Of a stretch of DNA of 64,000 nucleotides, positions 1-10,912 are shown piece after piece (positions within the stretch are counted from its first letter, which is position 1; the number at the start of each line of letters is the position of its first letter). Both the position numbers and the translations under genes were made by a program. Below the pieces are notes generated by a model. It was not told the origin of the DNA. It saw only the letters and a list, made by a program, of their open reading frames with translations, and did not search any database. This DNA is from Isoetes taiwanensis (lineage: Eukaryota; Streptophyta; Lycopodiopsida; Isoetales; Isoetaceae), in NCBI GenBank assembly GCA_021234155.1, contig JAJEKV010000013.1, positions 4,588,028-4,652,027 of the forward strand. Reading direction: 5' to 3'.

Positions 1-52
1 CTCTGTTTTGTCCGGAAAAACCACATCCCGGATGATATATACGGAGTTCCGT
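1..52. mobile_element. End of a TIR (MITE-like) element cut by the window edge
   Basis: Positions 8-38 (GTCCGGAAAAACCACATCCC and following bases) closely resemble the right terminus of the complete TIR element at 61313-61739. The homology between the two receptor-kinase copies stops at about 52, exactly where this terminus begins, so it looks inserted in codon ~30 of the left kinase copy. Only one end is visible. Confidence 0.5.
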
Positions 53-142
53 GTCCACAGTGTCGGTGTATTCGGAAGAATTATAGCAAAAGCATAAGGG
101 AGCTAAGAAGAGTGCAAACAAAATGAGCTGAGCCCTTGCCAT
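53..142 (-). pseudogene. 5' end of a receptor-like kinase gene (signal peptide), left tandem copy
   Basis: Read on the minus strand from the ATG at 142, about 30 codons encode a hydrophobic secretory signal followed by YNSSEYTDTV. The intact counterpart starts at 21127 and is nearly identical over this stretch. After the DTV codons the sequence turns into a transposon terminus, so the reading frame is disrupted at its 5' end. Whether the rest of this copy survives left of the window cannot be seen. Confidence 0.65.
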
Positions 143-828
143 TGCTTTGAATTGAAGATGGCTCTGCATTTGTGTTTCAGCCTTTATTCCCATGTCTCAG
201 CACTTGCTGCAGATAACTTAGTCAACTGCTTGCCACAGATATTTCCATTTCTTAGTGTTGACATATATTAAAAGATATCGGTCATTGCCCACAAAAATGA
301 AATGAGGTCATTACCCTAAAACCCTAAACCTCAACCTGTTCCCTTTGTTGGACTTAAGAATAGTATTCCTGTTGCAGTAATTGTTTGATCGAAATTACTG
401 TTATATTCCACTAGTTATACCACGTACAATTGCTCCCCGTTCGTCTGGTTCTCCTCTCTGTTGCCAAGAAAATCCCAGAATGGACCTAAACTTCTGGGCT
501 TCTTTATACGCTGGATTTCAACTCGAATCCCCTGTTTATGCTTGGCCTAGTTCAAATGGTATGAACCTGTATGAAAAATCTTAGTTTTTAAAAACACTGT
601 TGAAGGCTCTGTTTTTTCCTGCATTTTAGCAAGATGCTAAAGCAAGAAACTGCTCGGCATCACAAATACGAATTTAATGGACCCACGTCGGATTTACTCT
701 GTTTCAGGATTGCACTCAATGTTTTGCAAACTGCAGATGTACAGATGAAAAGCTCATGGTTTCTTATTTCTGAAAAAGAAACCGTGACTTCGAATTTTTC
801 TCTTTTCACTCTTTGTAGCAGGAAATAG

Positions 829-953
829 GCCATCGCGGTAAATGTGGGACGCTCACATGTTATAGCCAATTAAGCTGCTAAGTCAAACACACGGATATAC
901 CACGGATATGCCCGTGGGTATAACATGTCAGCGTCCGATATTTACTGCGCTCC
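829..953. mobile_element. 125-bp hAT-like MITE with 8-bp target duplication
   Basis: The element is absent from the paralogous copy (near 21843-21855). It is flanked by GGAAATAG at 821-828 and 954-961. Its ends form imperfect inverted repeats of roughly 30 bp containing GGACGCT and ACATGTTATA in one arm and the reverse in the other. An 8-bp duplication suggests the hAT superfamily; there is no coding capacity. Confidence 0.8.
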
Positions 954-1066
954 GGAAATAGGAAGCACCAGTCCGACCGATTTCTCCCATCAATTTTGTT
1001 GATGCAACCGAAACTTATAGCAGAGCAAACAAACCGCATCGCCATCGCCCTAGCCATGCCGGCTAT

Positions 1067-1764
1067 GGCTAGCCATAAAGTTAAGTCTTCAGATGTGGAT
1101 TTCTAAAAGTGGATTTAATTATCAAGCGCGTTTGTTAAGTATACAATAAATTTATCGCAGTGGCCGAACATTTCTTCGGTTTTAAACTTGCCGGAGTTAG
1201 ACCCTTTATTATGTCTAATTTGCACGTGCAACTCACACAACTAGAATACTAGTCACCTTTCCAATCTATCAATTTGTCGGGTGTAGGGTCTGCAAGAGAT
1301 GATGTCATCCTAGTAGTCACCTTTTGAAGCTATTAATTCATCGGGTATAGAGTCTGCAAGAGATGATGTCATCCTCATCTCTGGATTGAGAGTGCTTAAT
1401 GTTATCCAATTCTCCTGAGTTTTTTTGAAATATTTTATTGAGCATTAGAAATTTTTTTGAAATATCTTATTGAGCATTAGATAACATACGTCAAATGGAA
1501 AATCTTATGTTGCATATGAATCATTTGAGATTCATTGTTGTGTTGTAAATATTGTAGGTGATTTAATCTAGTTGAATCTTAAAAGTGCAAGTTTTCTAAA
1601 TAAATAACAATCACCAAAAGAATTCAAAGCCCCAATAAGAAGAAGAAGCAACAAGAGAGTTGGATGTGTTATTTTTTTTTTTAAAGAATTCAAAGCTCCA
1701 ATAAGAAGAAGAAGCAGCAAGAGAGTTGGATGTGTTATTTTTTTTTTTTTAATAGCATGAAAAT
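1067..1764. repeat. Non-genic spacer with three short tandem duplications
   Basis: No gene is seen. Three neighbouring two-copy tandem repeats are visible: ~65 bp units at about 1253-1375, ~31 bp units at about 1422-1482, and ~66 bp units at about 1617-1750, each unit ending in a poly-T run in the last case. Confidence 0.7.
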
Positions 1765-1785
1765 TGTAATGTTCTTAACCGACAC

Positions 1786-4366
1786 TGAAACGGACCTAGC
1801 CCCTTGGCCTAGGCCGTTGCACCAACACGTTAACATCAAAGTTAAATATTCATAAGACTTATATATACTTGTTAAATGTCTATGCTTCCTTAAATCGGGT
1901 ATCTACATACGAGCCCAAGCTCATCTAACCAATAGCTTCCACTAGCACCACTAGTCGATCCGACGTCTCCTCCACCAAGGTCATCGAGATGAATAAGAAA
2001 ACCTTCTCCACAGCAACCCCATCACTGGACCGTCTTAAACATACACAACAACATAAAGGGGTTAGTCCACAAGGACTAAGTGGGGAGGGAACATTTCGGG
2101 AGCATACACAACATCAACCACCAGGTAATCTACCATAACCATCAAAGATAAGAACAACAACAATTTACCTGCTCCACTACGCCCCTGCATTAGTTAGAAC
2201 TCAGGCTACAAGCATGTTTACATTCACATCAATCTGTATGTATGCACATATGCCAAGCGTAATCCTTGGGTTGCGACCCCAAGGGGACCACTCTCCATCT
2301 CAGACGCGTTGGGGCTAAACTCATCCAACGGGCCATCAGCCGGATCACGGAGTCTACACGGCCACCCCACCCCTCCGAAGGTGGGCCGCAAATGCAACAT
2401 GCCATCCGTCTAGCCATCTAGAACGGATGCGGAGTCTCACGGCCATTCCACCCCTCCAAAGATGGTCCGTTTGCAATGCAATGCAACATCATCCATCATG
2501 ACCTTACAAGATAGAATATCACCAATAACCTTACAGGTTGATACAATACGAGATATCATAGAATCCTCATGCATCTTACTTCCAAGAACAACCATAGAGC
2601 AATGCAACACAATAAGGTTCATACCAAGATATTTCATATCCAAGTGACAACACGTCATTGCACATCTCAAGCAAGAACAGGAACTCCCTAAACATATAAG
2701 CAGCCATAACTTTCAGGTAATATCTTAAAAAGGTTCATAAGAGTCTTCATGCTCAATGCATATACCAGCTATCTAGGCGCACAAATAAACACATGCCACA
2801 ATGGCCAGCATACAAGTCAAGACAGATAGATAGGTTATCAACAATGGCATGGAGATACATACACAACGAGCCATTATACTAACCCAAGGCATGCCATTAT
2901 AGTTAGGGCAACCACCTAACTATAACCCTAAGCCACGTTCAATAGTTTAGAATATATCAACATATCTTATTATGGTTTATTCCATTCGTTAGCTCAACTT
3001 GTTTACTTTGCTAGACACATGCTTTCTACTAAGCTTATAAGGTTCCATGGCTGCACTATGCCCAGGAGCTTCCATAAATTCCCTCAGGCCCTTCTTTCCC
3101 TAGGAGAAGTGGCGTTCAATATTATTAGGTAATATAATTCAACTTAACTCCTTGGATCCTCACAAGTTCAAGCATAAACAAATCTATTCTTAGACCGAGT
3201 TCATAAAAGATTCCCTTAACACAATACCACAACCCTGGCACTATCTCGGTTTCTATGGTTCCATATAACATGATTTCAAGCAAAGGCCTCTATAACTTAG
3301 AACTAGGAAGCAATATTCAAGTGGCCAAAACCTTAAGTTAATACTTTAATATAAATATAAGGGAATACTAGACCCTGGTATCCCCCTCTAAGTAAATAAC
3401 ACTGTAACAGACTACGGCGGCCAACAACAGCCGCTTCTGGTTTTCTATTCCCTACCTTGGCGTGCATCCGAAGCTATAACACAGGCTTTCCCATAAGATT
3501 GGATTGGCAAACCCTTATATCTTGTATTCTATCTGGAGGAACAAAGCAGAAAGCTCGGCTTAAAGCAGCAACAGGCCACGCTTTTCACAAATCAGAGGTG
3601 CTGGGTTCCAGGGCTTGGCCCAATCATGATTTTGCTATTCTGCAACAAGACTAAGTTCTACCACAGACAAATTTGGAAAAGGCAGAGTTCAAATCAAGAA
3701 TCGGGTGTAGCAGCCCATGCCGGAGAGGATCACATAATCGTAATCAGATTATACCATGAGGGTCGGGTGTTTCAAAGGCATCAGAATTGGGTTCGGCCTC
3801 TGCAAGTAATTACAGGGATGAACACAATAGCCAGCTTAATATCGCAATTAAATTCTTCTTTCTGAAATCCATGAGATGCACACAAGCAATCCCCAAATAT
3901 GCATCAAATCCCCACCTTAGTTTTTAAGATATGCCTCTGCTCCAAAATCGGTCTGCGCCTCCTTTGCATCCAGCTTCTGGTTCTCTTGTTTTCTCCACTT
4001 CCTTCTCCAATTCGGCCAGCCCCTCTGTCCTCTTATATACCTTTATGACCAGCACATGGCAAGCTATCTTGCTGCCAGAAGATCCTGCCAGGTGTAAATC
4101 CGGCATGCTACAAGTCAAATCCTGCAAGATCGGGCTTTATTTGGCCTGATTTGCTTGTCTGATACTTCTCAACTCAGCTACGATTTTGGTTCCCCTATTT
4201 TTATGGTGCTCACCCATTTGGACATCATAAATTAAGGTTTTTAAATAACCTTAGCTACTATATTTTTATACTTTAATAAATGCTACCACTAGCATGACCC
4301 ATGGACACATACCAACAAGGCCTTTAGAGGATCTGCACAACAAGGTAAGCCACTAGGTTCGTTACA
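1786..4366 (-). mobile_element. 2.58-kb solo LTR nested in the TRIM left LTR
   Basis: The segment begins TGAAACGGACCTAG and ends with the reverse of TGTAACGAACCTAG. It is flanked by a 5-bp duplication GACAC (1781-1785, 4367-4371). Removing it restores a 158-bp LTR identical in length to its partner, which proves the boundaries. I find no primer site, no second LTR and no pol-like frame inside, so it is best read as a large solo LTR, probably Ty3/gypsy-like. Confidence 0.8.
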
Positions 4367-4690
4367 GACACGCTCTTAACCAACTGGGCAAAACCGTCTA
4401 GACATTTATGAGTAGTCGCTTCTACCCATTTATGCCGGTGTCTCAGGAACGCCCTACAGGCATATTCAAGGATCGAATACTCGAGCGGTCTACCATAGGC
4501 CTGTTACAGTCTCTCCCACTAGAACTATACTCGTCCTCGAGCATCCAAGGCTATACCATGTATATGCTATGCTCGTCCTCGAGCATCCAAGGCTATACCA
4601 TGTATATGTCATACCATGTCACAATGATTACCAAGTCTTTGCGAATTACCCATGCATATAGACACCCATGGAGACTCGAACTCGAGACTT

Positions 4691-4702
4691 GCTCTGATAC
4701 CA
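4691..4702 (-). promoter_or_regulatory. Primer-binding site of the TRIM (initiator tRNA-Met)
   Basis: The minus-strand sequence TGGTATCAGAGC matches the usual Copia/TRIM primer site complementary to the 3' end of plant initiator tRNA-Met. It sits two bases from the inner end of the right LTR. Confidence 0.85.
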
Positions 4703-4867
4703 ACTGTAACGTTCCTAACCGACATGCCCTTAACCAACTAGGCAAAATCGTCTAGACACTTATGAGTAGTCGCATCTACCCATTTATGCCTGTGTCTCGG
4801 GAACGCCCCACAGGCACATTCAAGGCTCGAATACTCGAGCGGTCTACCATGGGCCCGTTACAAAAAT

Positions 4868-5139
4868 TCAAGTCTCATAATATTGTAAACACATCATCTT
4901 TGTGACAGCATGCATATTGTAAACGAAGTTGAAAAATGAAGTTGAAACAATAATTCAATCAATATGAGCTGATGCCATGGCTGACTGGCATCTCGATAAC
5001 AGTTCTCTTTTCATTCAAGTTCTTGGGCAACAAACAGTCCAATTCATGATCAACTTCAATGCCATAACAAAAAAAAGCAATGACCTGATATTATCCTACA
5101 AATAAAGAATAGATAGATAAAATATTTCGATTAGCTATT
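4868..5139. other. Intergenic, nothing recognised
   Basis: AT-rich spacer between the TRIM and the LTR fragment. No reading frame, repeat or RNA signature was recognised. Confidence 0.5.
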
Positions 5140-6165
5140 TGTGACGCTCCCCGAACCTATACGATGCTCCCATCATATAAATACGGGAAATCCCCTCTTC
5201 TATGGCGACTACTCCACCATAGAAAGGCCCTCCGTCTGACTTGGACCACTTGCGATGCGCAAGTGTCCGGGTGAAGGATACGGAGGTGTCATTAGTCCCA
5301 CGCCTTCTATGGGAATCCTATATAGCGAAAGCGTATATACATGTTAGCACCCGGCAACAATACAAATAAATAGTATACCACCATAAGGGCTGGCCCATCA
5401 TCATCAATACGAATACGACAGAATACCAACATAGCAAAGGAAATGCACCATAAATAAGGGCTCTACCTTGGGCTCAGACTCATGAGGGTCCACTGACAGT
5501 CAGGGCCTCCGAATAACAATAGACAGAACGATGGCTAGGGTAGTCCACTCCATCCACCCCTCCTGTGCACACTTTGCAGATAGGCTGAATCATGCTATGG
5601 CGTGGTTGTAGCCTTCCGAAGACGCAATCCCATGGAATCACCCTATGGAACTACCCCGGTTACATCTTCCCGGTCCGATGAGGCAGGTCAAAGAGGCGTC
5701 CCCTCCCCAAGTATGATGGGTCCCCGGGTGTGCTAGAGAACCGGTGCCACATCAGTGACTCCCGCATCCGTACCCGACTTATTTCCCTAAATCTAAAGGC
5801 GGGCTCACCTGCCCGTTCGAGTCTGGGGCGTACATATAGGCACACCACCTGCGACCCAGGGAGTGTCAGACCCATACCCGGATCTCCCTGTGACTGACTA
5901 TAAGCGTAGCACACTCTACGCCCCTTAATCCAATAGAACACAGGAGGAACAGAAAGAGAAAACAAAATCAGATACAAATATCCTTCATCATCATCATAAA
6001 TAGATCATAGAATAGAATATTATCTAATCATCCATCTACTCAAACAAGGGTCAATAATACATATTCTCTTAGCATGCTACCGAAATTTAAATTACTATGA
6101 TTAAAATTTCAATACAAACACATCTACCTAGCCTTCTTCCCAATCCTGCAGTTCTGCTAGTTTTT
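5140..6165 (-). mobile_element. Ty3/gypsy-type LTR fragment (3' part)
   Basis: On the minus strand the segment ends in GGGGAGCGTCACA at 5140, the same terminus type as the complete solo LTR at 33104-34688. A block around 5540-5660 resembles 34150-34320 of that LTR (for example CAAAGTGTGCACA, GGATGGAGTGGACTAC). The right border is unclear; the expected TGTGACG start was not found, so the 5' part seems lost. Confidence 0.6.
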
Positions 6166-6454
6166 TCCCCTATAATCCAAAGTTTAAAATGGAGGGATCG
6201 AGCTCATGTGTTTTAGGGTTTTTATTATGTGTTCTTCGAGTTCTGCCGATTCCTTTCACTCTGACCAACATAGCAGCGAGAAGCATCGAGTTCTGCCGAT
6301 GAAAGAAGGCTAGTACCTGGTTGTATGGTGCATGGATACCATGATAGCATGGTTGCGACAGAACTCCAGTGAGCAAGGAAGGAACAAACGTATCTCGAGA
6401 TGATTAGCTGCGGCAAATTGACCCTGGAGCTTTGTTAAAAATAAAATTTATCAG
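6166..6454. other. Intergenic, nothing firm
   Basis: The word GAGTTCTGCCGAT occurs twice (about 6238 and 6289). No gene was recognised. Confidence 0.4.
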
Positions 6455-6863
6455 GAAGTAGGCATCTTCAGTACGGTTCATATGCATAAACCTTTTCCAG
6501 TTCCTGAAAATGCAGCAATAATTTTGAAGAATGGAGGCATCCCTATGATCATTTCATGCTTGAAAAGCCCTGACGAAAATACACTAAGATGCATAAGCTG
6601 TGCTATAATTGTTTAAAGAAATCTGGCGGGTGTTCTTCATGAGAGTTCGGGGTTTTTTATCTTTTTTTAAAATGGTATGTCATTTCCTTTGCTTACATCC
6701 TCTGGTCTATTTTGGAAATACCATTGTCTGCAGAGTGGTATCTTCATCCCATAAGACCTCTGATTCGAAGGAGCTTCTTCAGGAGATAGACTGGTAATTG
6801 CAACATGTGAAAACACTAAGTTAAATATGGAAGATAAAGGATCTGTTTTTGCTGTTGTTCAGG
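6455..6863 (+). pseudogene. Armadillo-repeat gene relic (exon-like)
   Basis: From 6455, directly after a possible splice acceptor TTTATCAG, a frame of 53 codons runs to a stop at 6614-6616. It contains NGGIPMIISCLKSPDENTL, which fits the third helix and loop of an armadillo repeat (GGIP..., LKSPDE). Downstream, different frames around 6700-6863 give SKELLQEI and KGSVFAVVQ, again ARM-like, ending at a GTATGG donor-like site. The stop and frame changes indicate a dead fragment. I cannot name the parent gene. Confidence 0.4.
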
Positions 6864-7407
6864 TATGGTCTGTCAAACCTGTAATAAATACTTCTGAGAT
6901 AATTTAAGCTCATTTGTTTTGTTGGCAGTGTTCATCTGAAAATTCTTTTCTTCTTTGTACATTGCACCATACTTAAGTCCATTGTCAATGCTACGAAAAG
7001 TTTCCTTTCATGTGGTTTCCTGATCAGGGCATCTAGTTAGCATGAATCTCAGGTCAGCCTAATTATCTTTGTTGAATTTGTCTGTCCAGATGAATAGCAG
7101 AGAGTTTAAAATGCATCATGACAGAAACTAAAGTAGAACTTTCTTAGTGTTCATTCATTTATTGTGAAATGATTTGAAGAAGATTGGAAAGATTAGACAT
7201 AATCTCATGCCTATAAGAGAGAGAACTGTGGAATCATCTGCAAGGCTAATGGCATTCAGTATATAATAATAACGGAATAAGCAGAACATCCAAATCAAAC
7301 TGTTCAAACAAGAGAATCAGTAGATTAATGTTGCCTTTCAAACATAGAGGAAGTCTTCTTCAGAACTCACATTGAATGAACCATCTTAGCCAATTTTTTT
7401 GACCGGG

Positions 7408-7408
<1 letters not shown>
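6864..7408. other. Intergenic, nothing recognised
   Basis: AT-rich sequence without recognisable genes. It ends at the poly(T) that marks the 3' end of the minus-strand LINE. Confidence 0.4.
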
Positions 7409-7440
<32 letters not shown>

Positions 7441-7660
7441 GTAGGAGTATATTATTATTGTAGATAAAAAATTAACAAGATCCCCTTCAAGGGGGCATGC
7501 CCATAGAGCTAGGTGTGGATGTACTACCGGAATACCTACTCTTCTTCCCTGCGTGTGAGTACTATAGGAAATTATCACCGTCTTCTTCGCAGAGGCAGGT
7601 ACTATAGGGTGGGCAATTCCGGTTTCCACTCACCTAAGGTTTCCAGGGCGTATTATGTAT

Positions 7661-8482
7661 TTAGTTACCAAGTGCGTGGATCCCACTATCATTCATGGGG
7701 GCAGAGTCTTCTCCATCTATCCATTGGCATCTGAGGTAGCTGTAGAATCCTTCAACTTTGCCTACTCTATCTAACTTTTTATTGTACGCCACTCCCATCT
7801 TTCTGTGGTGGGACAAGGCCATTAGAGCCACCTCCATGTTAAAGAGATTCTTGAGTTTTGCCACTGAAGTAACCTGTCCCCCTAATGCCACATCGCATCT
7901 GTGCCTCCACACCACCCAAAGTGCCACATTGGTCAAGGAGGCAGTAATTATACACTTATCAGTTATTACGAGCAGCTCAGGCCATGCCAGATGGCCCAGC
8001 TCTATCCCTAAGATCGGGGTAACCCAGCACCAGAACTCGAAAATCTTAGGACAGAAAAGGAGATGTATGATCGATTCACATGCTTGGCAACCCAATGGGC
8101 ACATATCATCAGCCACAATCCCTTTTTGGAGTAAAACCTGTTTTGTATTGAGACCTCCTTGAAGTGCAATCCACCTAAAGAACTGAAGTTTCTTTGAGCA
8201 GATAGATTTCCATGAATTAGAAAGGAGAAGCTTAGCGACCGAAGTTGTTACCCCCATCCTAACTTCTGCTGTTAGTGGAGTTTCGTCACCACTTAAAGCG
8301 TGATAGATACTCGCCACACAGTACCTTTCACTCCTGACACACCACCATATTTCCTTAGGGCCCGGAGTCCCCGTGTAGTCTTTGATATTATCTAGAATCT
8401 CATGTAATATCTTCCTATCTCCTTCCCCTGCCCGTTGTACCTTGCACTTGAATCTAGTCCAGGATGTCCACCTGCCATTCAC
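7661..8482 (-). pseudogene. LINE ORF2 C-terminal fragment, zf-RVT domain
   Basis: This open stretch of 273 codons lies at the 3' end of the LINE. The middle carries the reverse-transcriptase zinc-binding signature of plant LINEs (KLQFFRWIALQGGLNTK, then CPLGCQACESIIHLLFCP, then FWCWV). The family role is in the retrotransposition ribonucleoprotein; here the frame is cut from the RT part by stops between 8483 and 8727, so it is not expressed as a polyprotein. Confidence 0.75.
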
Positions 8483-8727
8483 CCATAAATGTCTTAGGTA
8501 CTGAATTCCCTGTTTTCTCCATTTCCCAAATACACGGGGATGGACCAGAGCTAAAGGGAGACCCTCCTTGTTCCAAACTTGTGTATTCTAAAAGATACTG
8601 ACGTTTCCAGCTTCTTTAGGAATGTCAGCTGGGGAGCATACTGTTAGTACCTTCATCCAGGCCTGAAGTATCCTTCTCATCACCGGGGAGGTACCTGGAG
8701 CTATTTTAGCCTCATAGAAGAAGGCCC

Positions 8728-9243
8728 CTAGTTCATCTCTGGGAAGTGCTGGCTTATGCTTGAGCTTGCAGAGATCCAGCGTATCTGATTGTATATACGT
8801 TTTTGAGCTACTATTACTGATGAGAAGTAGATGTGTGAGCTAGCAAACACAGCATTGGCTACCGTGACTCTACCAGAGACTGATAGACCCTTGGCGGACC
8901 ACATTCCCATTTTCTTTCTAAGTCTGTCTAGGATTGGGGACCACAGACCCTTCATACTGTCCGAAAGAGATAGTGGAAGACCCAAGAGGTTGACAGACTC
9001 TCCTGTTGCCATTACCGGGAAACCAAGTCCTCTAGCACGTGGATCGATATCCCCTTCAAGAGCCCATAGGGTGGAACACTTGTTGGCGTTGAGCTCAATG
9101 CCAGAGATATCCTTAAATGCAACTAGAATATCACGGAAGGATTGAAAACTGTTGTCATCGAACCTGAGGAACATTGAGGACTGGCTGTTTTGGCCGCCAA
9201 GAATATCGCACATCGTGCTTTTCATGGTACAGTTCAACTGCAA
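8728..9243 (-). pseudogene. LINE reverse-transcriptase fragment
   Basis: The 171-codon stretch covers the end of the RT palm and thumb. FDDNS replaces the catalytic [F/Y]ADDS; it is followed by SGIELNANKCSTLW and NLLGLPL and by WSAKGLSVSGRVTVANAV, the order seen in plant L1 RTs. The upstream part of RT and the endonuclease are missing. Confidence 0.75.
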
Positions 9244-9277
9244 CCTTGGTAAAATGATTTAACCAAGCTGTCATCAA

Positions 9278-9980
9278 ATGCACCTACGTTGTTATCCATA
9301 CCACATTTTGAATGCATGTGCAAGTCTTGCTGCCATTGATGCATGTGCAAGTGTGGCAGCCTTAGTTGAAGGCAGAAGAATCCACACCTGTATCATATCA
9401 GGTGGATTACAATGGGATGTTATCCTTTCAACTGCCCTCCTTAATATGTATGGGAAGTGTGGTAGATGGGGGGATGTTTCTGAGTTACTCTGGTACACAC
9501 CTGGACACAATGTCGTGACATGGTCTGCACTCATTGTGGCATGTGCCCAAAATGGACATGCAAATGATGCCATACAACTGGTAGGCAGAATGCTGACAAA
9601 TGGCATGATACCAAATGATATATGTTTTATTGGTTTACTATGTGCATGTAGCTATGCATGCTGGCTTCATGATGGCTGCCATTGGTTTATGTCCATGGGC
9701 CAAGCTTACATATGGCAGTAGGAGTTCAACATTATGGATGCTTGATCGACTTAGTTGGAAAGATGGGATGGAAGGATGAGACTATAGACATCATTGCTAG
9801 CATGTGGTGTAAGCCAACAGACACAATGTGGATGTCCATGCTTGGTGCATGCCAAGTGCATGATGATTTTGATGTAGGATAGCGAGCTGCATGTCATAGT
9901 GTTGGGGAATCTGAATACTGCAGTGTATGTTGTTGACGTCAGCAGGCATGCCGTAAGGGGCTTGGCATCGTATACTTTGT
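9278..9980 (+). pseudogene. PLS-type pentatricopeptide-repeat gene relic
   Basis: From 9278 to 9721 one frame encodes about four PPR motifs of the PLS subfamily (ALLNMYGKCGR, HNVVTWSALIVACAQNGH, GMIPNDICFIGLLCACSYA). A frameshift near 9700 moves the homology to the frame of 9682-9882 (HYGCLIDLVGKMGWKDE, KPTDTMWMSMLGACQVHDDF). A TAG at 9880-9882 stands where a Lys codon is usual after DVG, and relics of the next motif follow to about 9980. PLS-type proteins act in organelle RNA editing; this one lacks the N-terminal part and any E/DYW domain, so it is dead. The LINE at 7.4-9.26 kb abuts its 5' end. Confidence 0.8.
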
Positions 9981-10645
9981 TTTAGTATGTGAACAAACCC
10001 ACATAAGCAGGCAAGCTTTACTGACATAACTTCAAAAAAAGCATTTATACAATTGGCAATTATTAACCTATATTAATCTCTCTCTTATGGTAGGGATTCA
10101 CATGTTAGTTCTATCTTACTGAGGCTACTAATAGTTTGTTTCACAGGAGTTGACATACAACCTCACCAGGAAGCTACGCCCGTGAGGAGGCCACGCCCGG
10201 TGTCACGGAGTTTAGATACAAAGAACACAGATGACATTAGAATGCCGGAACTACCCAGGCCACCGAACCTAGAAGTCCGACCCCGGAGGATCCAATAGAC
10301 ATCAAGTTACCGAAACAACATGCAAAGACCATTATATGTGTGTTCATTAGAAAATTACTAAACATGTGCCTAGACCTTGCTCCTGGTGAGGTTGGCCTTA
10401 CAATTCATGTCGAAGCAGCTTGCATAGAACAATGCTCCATGGGAAATACATTCGCAACATCTCTTGTTATCGTTTTCCCCATATGTAATATACTCCTATC
10501 AATGTAAACCACTAGCTATATTAGCTCGATGAGGATTCTCTGCCACCACCCCGTCGTAGAAGCCCTCGTAAGCTTCTCGTTCAGATGACTCTCTTAACTC
10601 AATCAAATTTCACACTCTAGGTTCCATCTTAATATCCCAGGGTTA
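9981..10645. other. Intergenic, nothing recognised
   Basis: No gene recognised. A GC-richer block near 10160-10300 stands out from its AT-rich surroundings but shows no clear frame. Confidence 0.4.
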
Positions 10646-10912
10646 TAATAATTCACCTAGCTATGGTTTTTATATTATAATATTAAAACCCCATTTCCTT
10701 AGCTAATGGATTTAATGGTACACGTTAAGTACTTTAATAATTCACCTAGCTATGGTTTTTATATTATAATATTAAAACCCCATTTCCTTAGCTAATGGAT
10801 TTAATGGTACACGTTAAGTACTTTAATAATTCACCTAGCTATGGTTTTTATATTATAATATTAAAACCCCATTTCCTTAGCTAATGGATTTAATGGTACA
10901 CGTTAAGTACTT
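10646..10912. repeat. Tandem repeat, 3 x 89 bp
   Basis: The word AATTCACCTAGCTATGG begins at 10650, 10739 and 10828, giving an 89-bp period. The three units look identical, which points to a recent expansion or to very active homogenisation. Confidence 0.95.

Larger units (their letters stand above)
53..1066. repeat. Left copy of a ~1 kb duplicated kinase 5'/upstream region
   Basis: This segment aligns in the same orientation with 21042-21953 plus 23515-23546. The two copies share the signal-peptide codons, the upstream region and a tail up to about 1066. They differ by point changes, by a 125-bp insertion present only here (829-953) and by a 1.55-kb insertion present only in the right copy. 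The arrangement fits a tandem duplication of receptor-kinase genes. Confidence 0.85.
1765..4862 (-). mobile_element. TRIM retrotransposon (512 bp without its nested insertion)
   Basis: The element is flanked by the 5-bp duplication AAAAT (1760-1764, 4863-4867). Its right LTR is 4705-4862 (158 bp, TGTAACGTTCC...CCCGTTACA); its left LTR is 1765-1785 plus 4372-4508, also 158 bp once the nested insertion is removed. On the minus strand a primer-binding site TGGTATCAGAGC (4691-4702) lies two bases inside the right LTR and a purine tract AGTGGGAGAGAC (4509-4520) directly precedes the left LTR. The ~196-bp interior has no coding capacity and holds a 42-bp tandem duplication (about 4527-4610). By eye the LTRs differ at about 10% of positions, so the insertion is old. 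Confidence 0.9.
7409..9260 (-). mobile_element. 5'-truncated L1-type LINE with poly(A) tail
   Basis: On the minus strand the element has, in order, the C-terminal part of a reverse transcriptase (frame 9243-8728), a connecting stretch, a zf-RVT-like zinc-binding region (frame 8482-7661) and a 29-base poly(A) (poly-T at 7409-7437). The catalytic box is degenerate, FDDNS where FADDS is expected. In the zf-RVT region CPLGCQACESIIHLLFCP gives the typical C..C....H...C spacing. No endonuclease domain or ORF1 remains, so it is a 5'-truncated, dead copy. Target duplications were not resolved. Confidence 0.8.

Noticed and set aside
7758-8162. 134-codon open frame on the plus strand
   Set aside because: It is the antisense of the LINE zf-RVT region on the minus strand.
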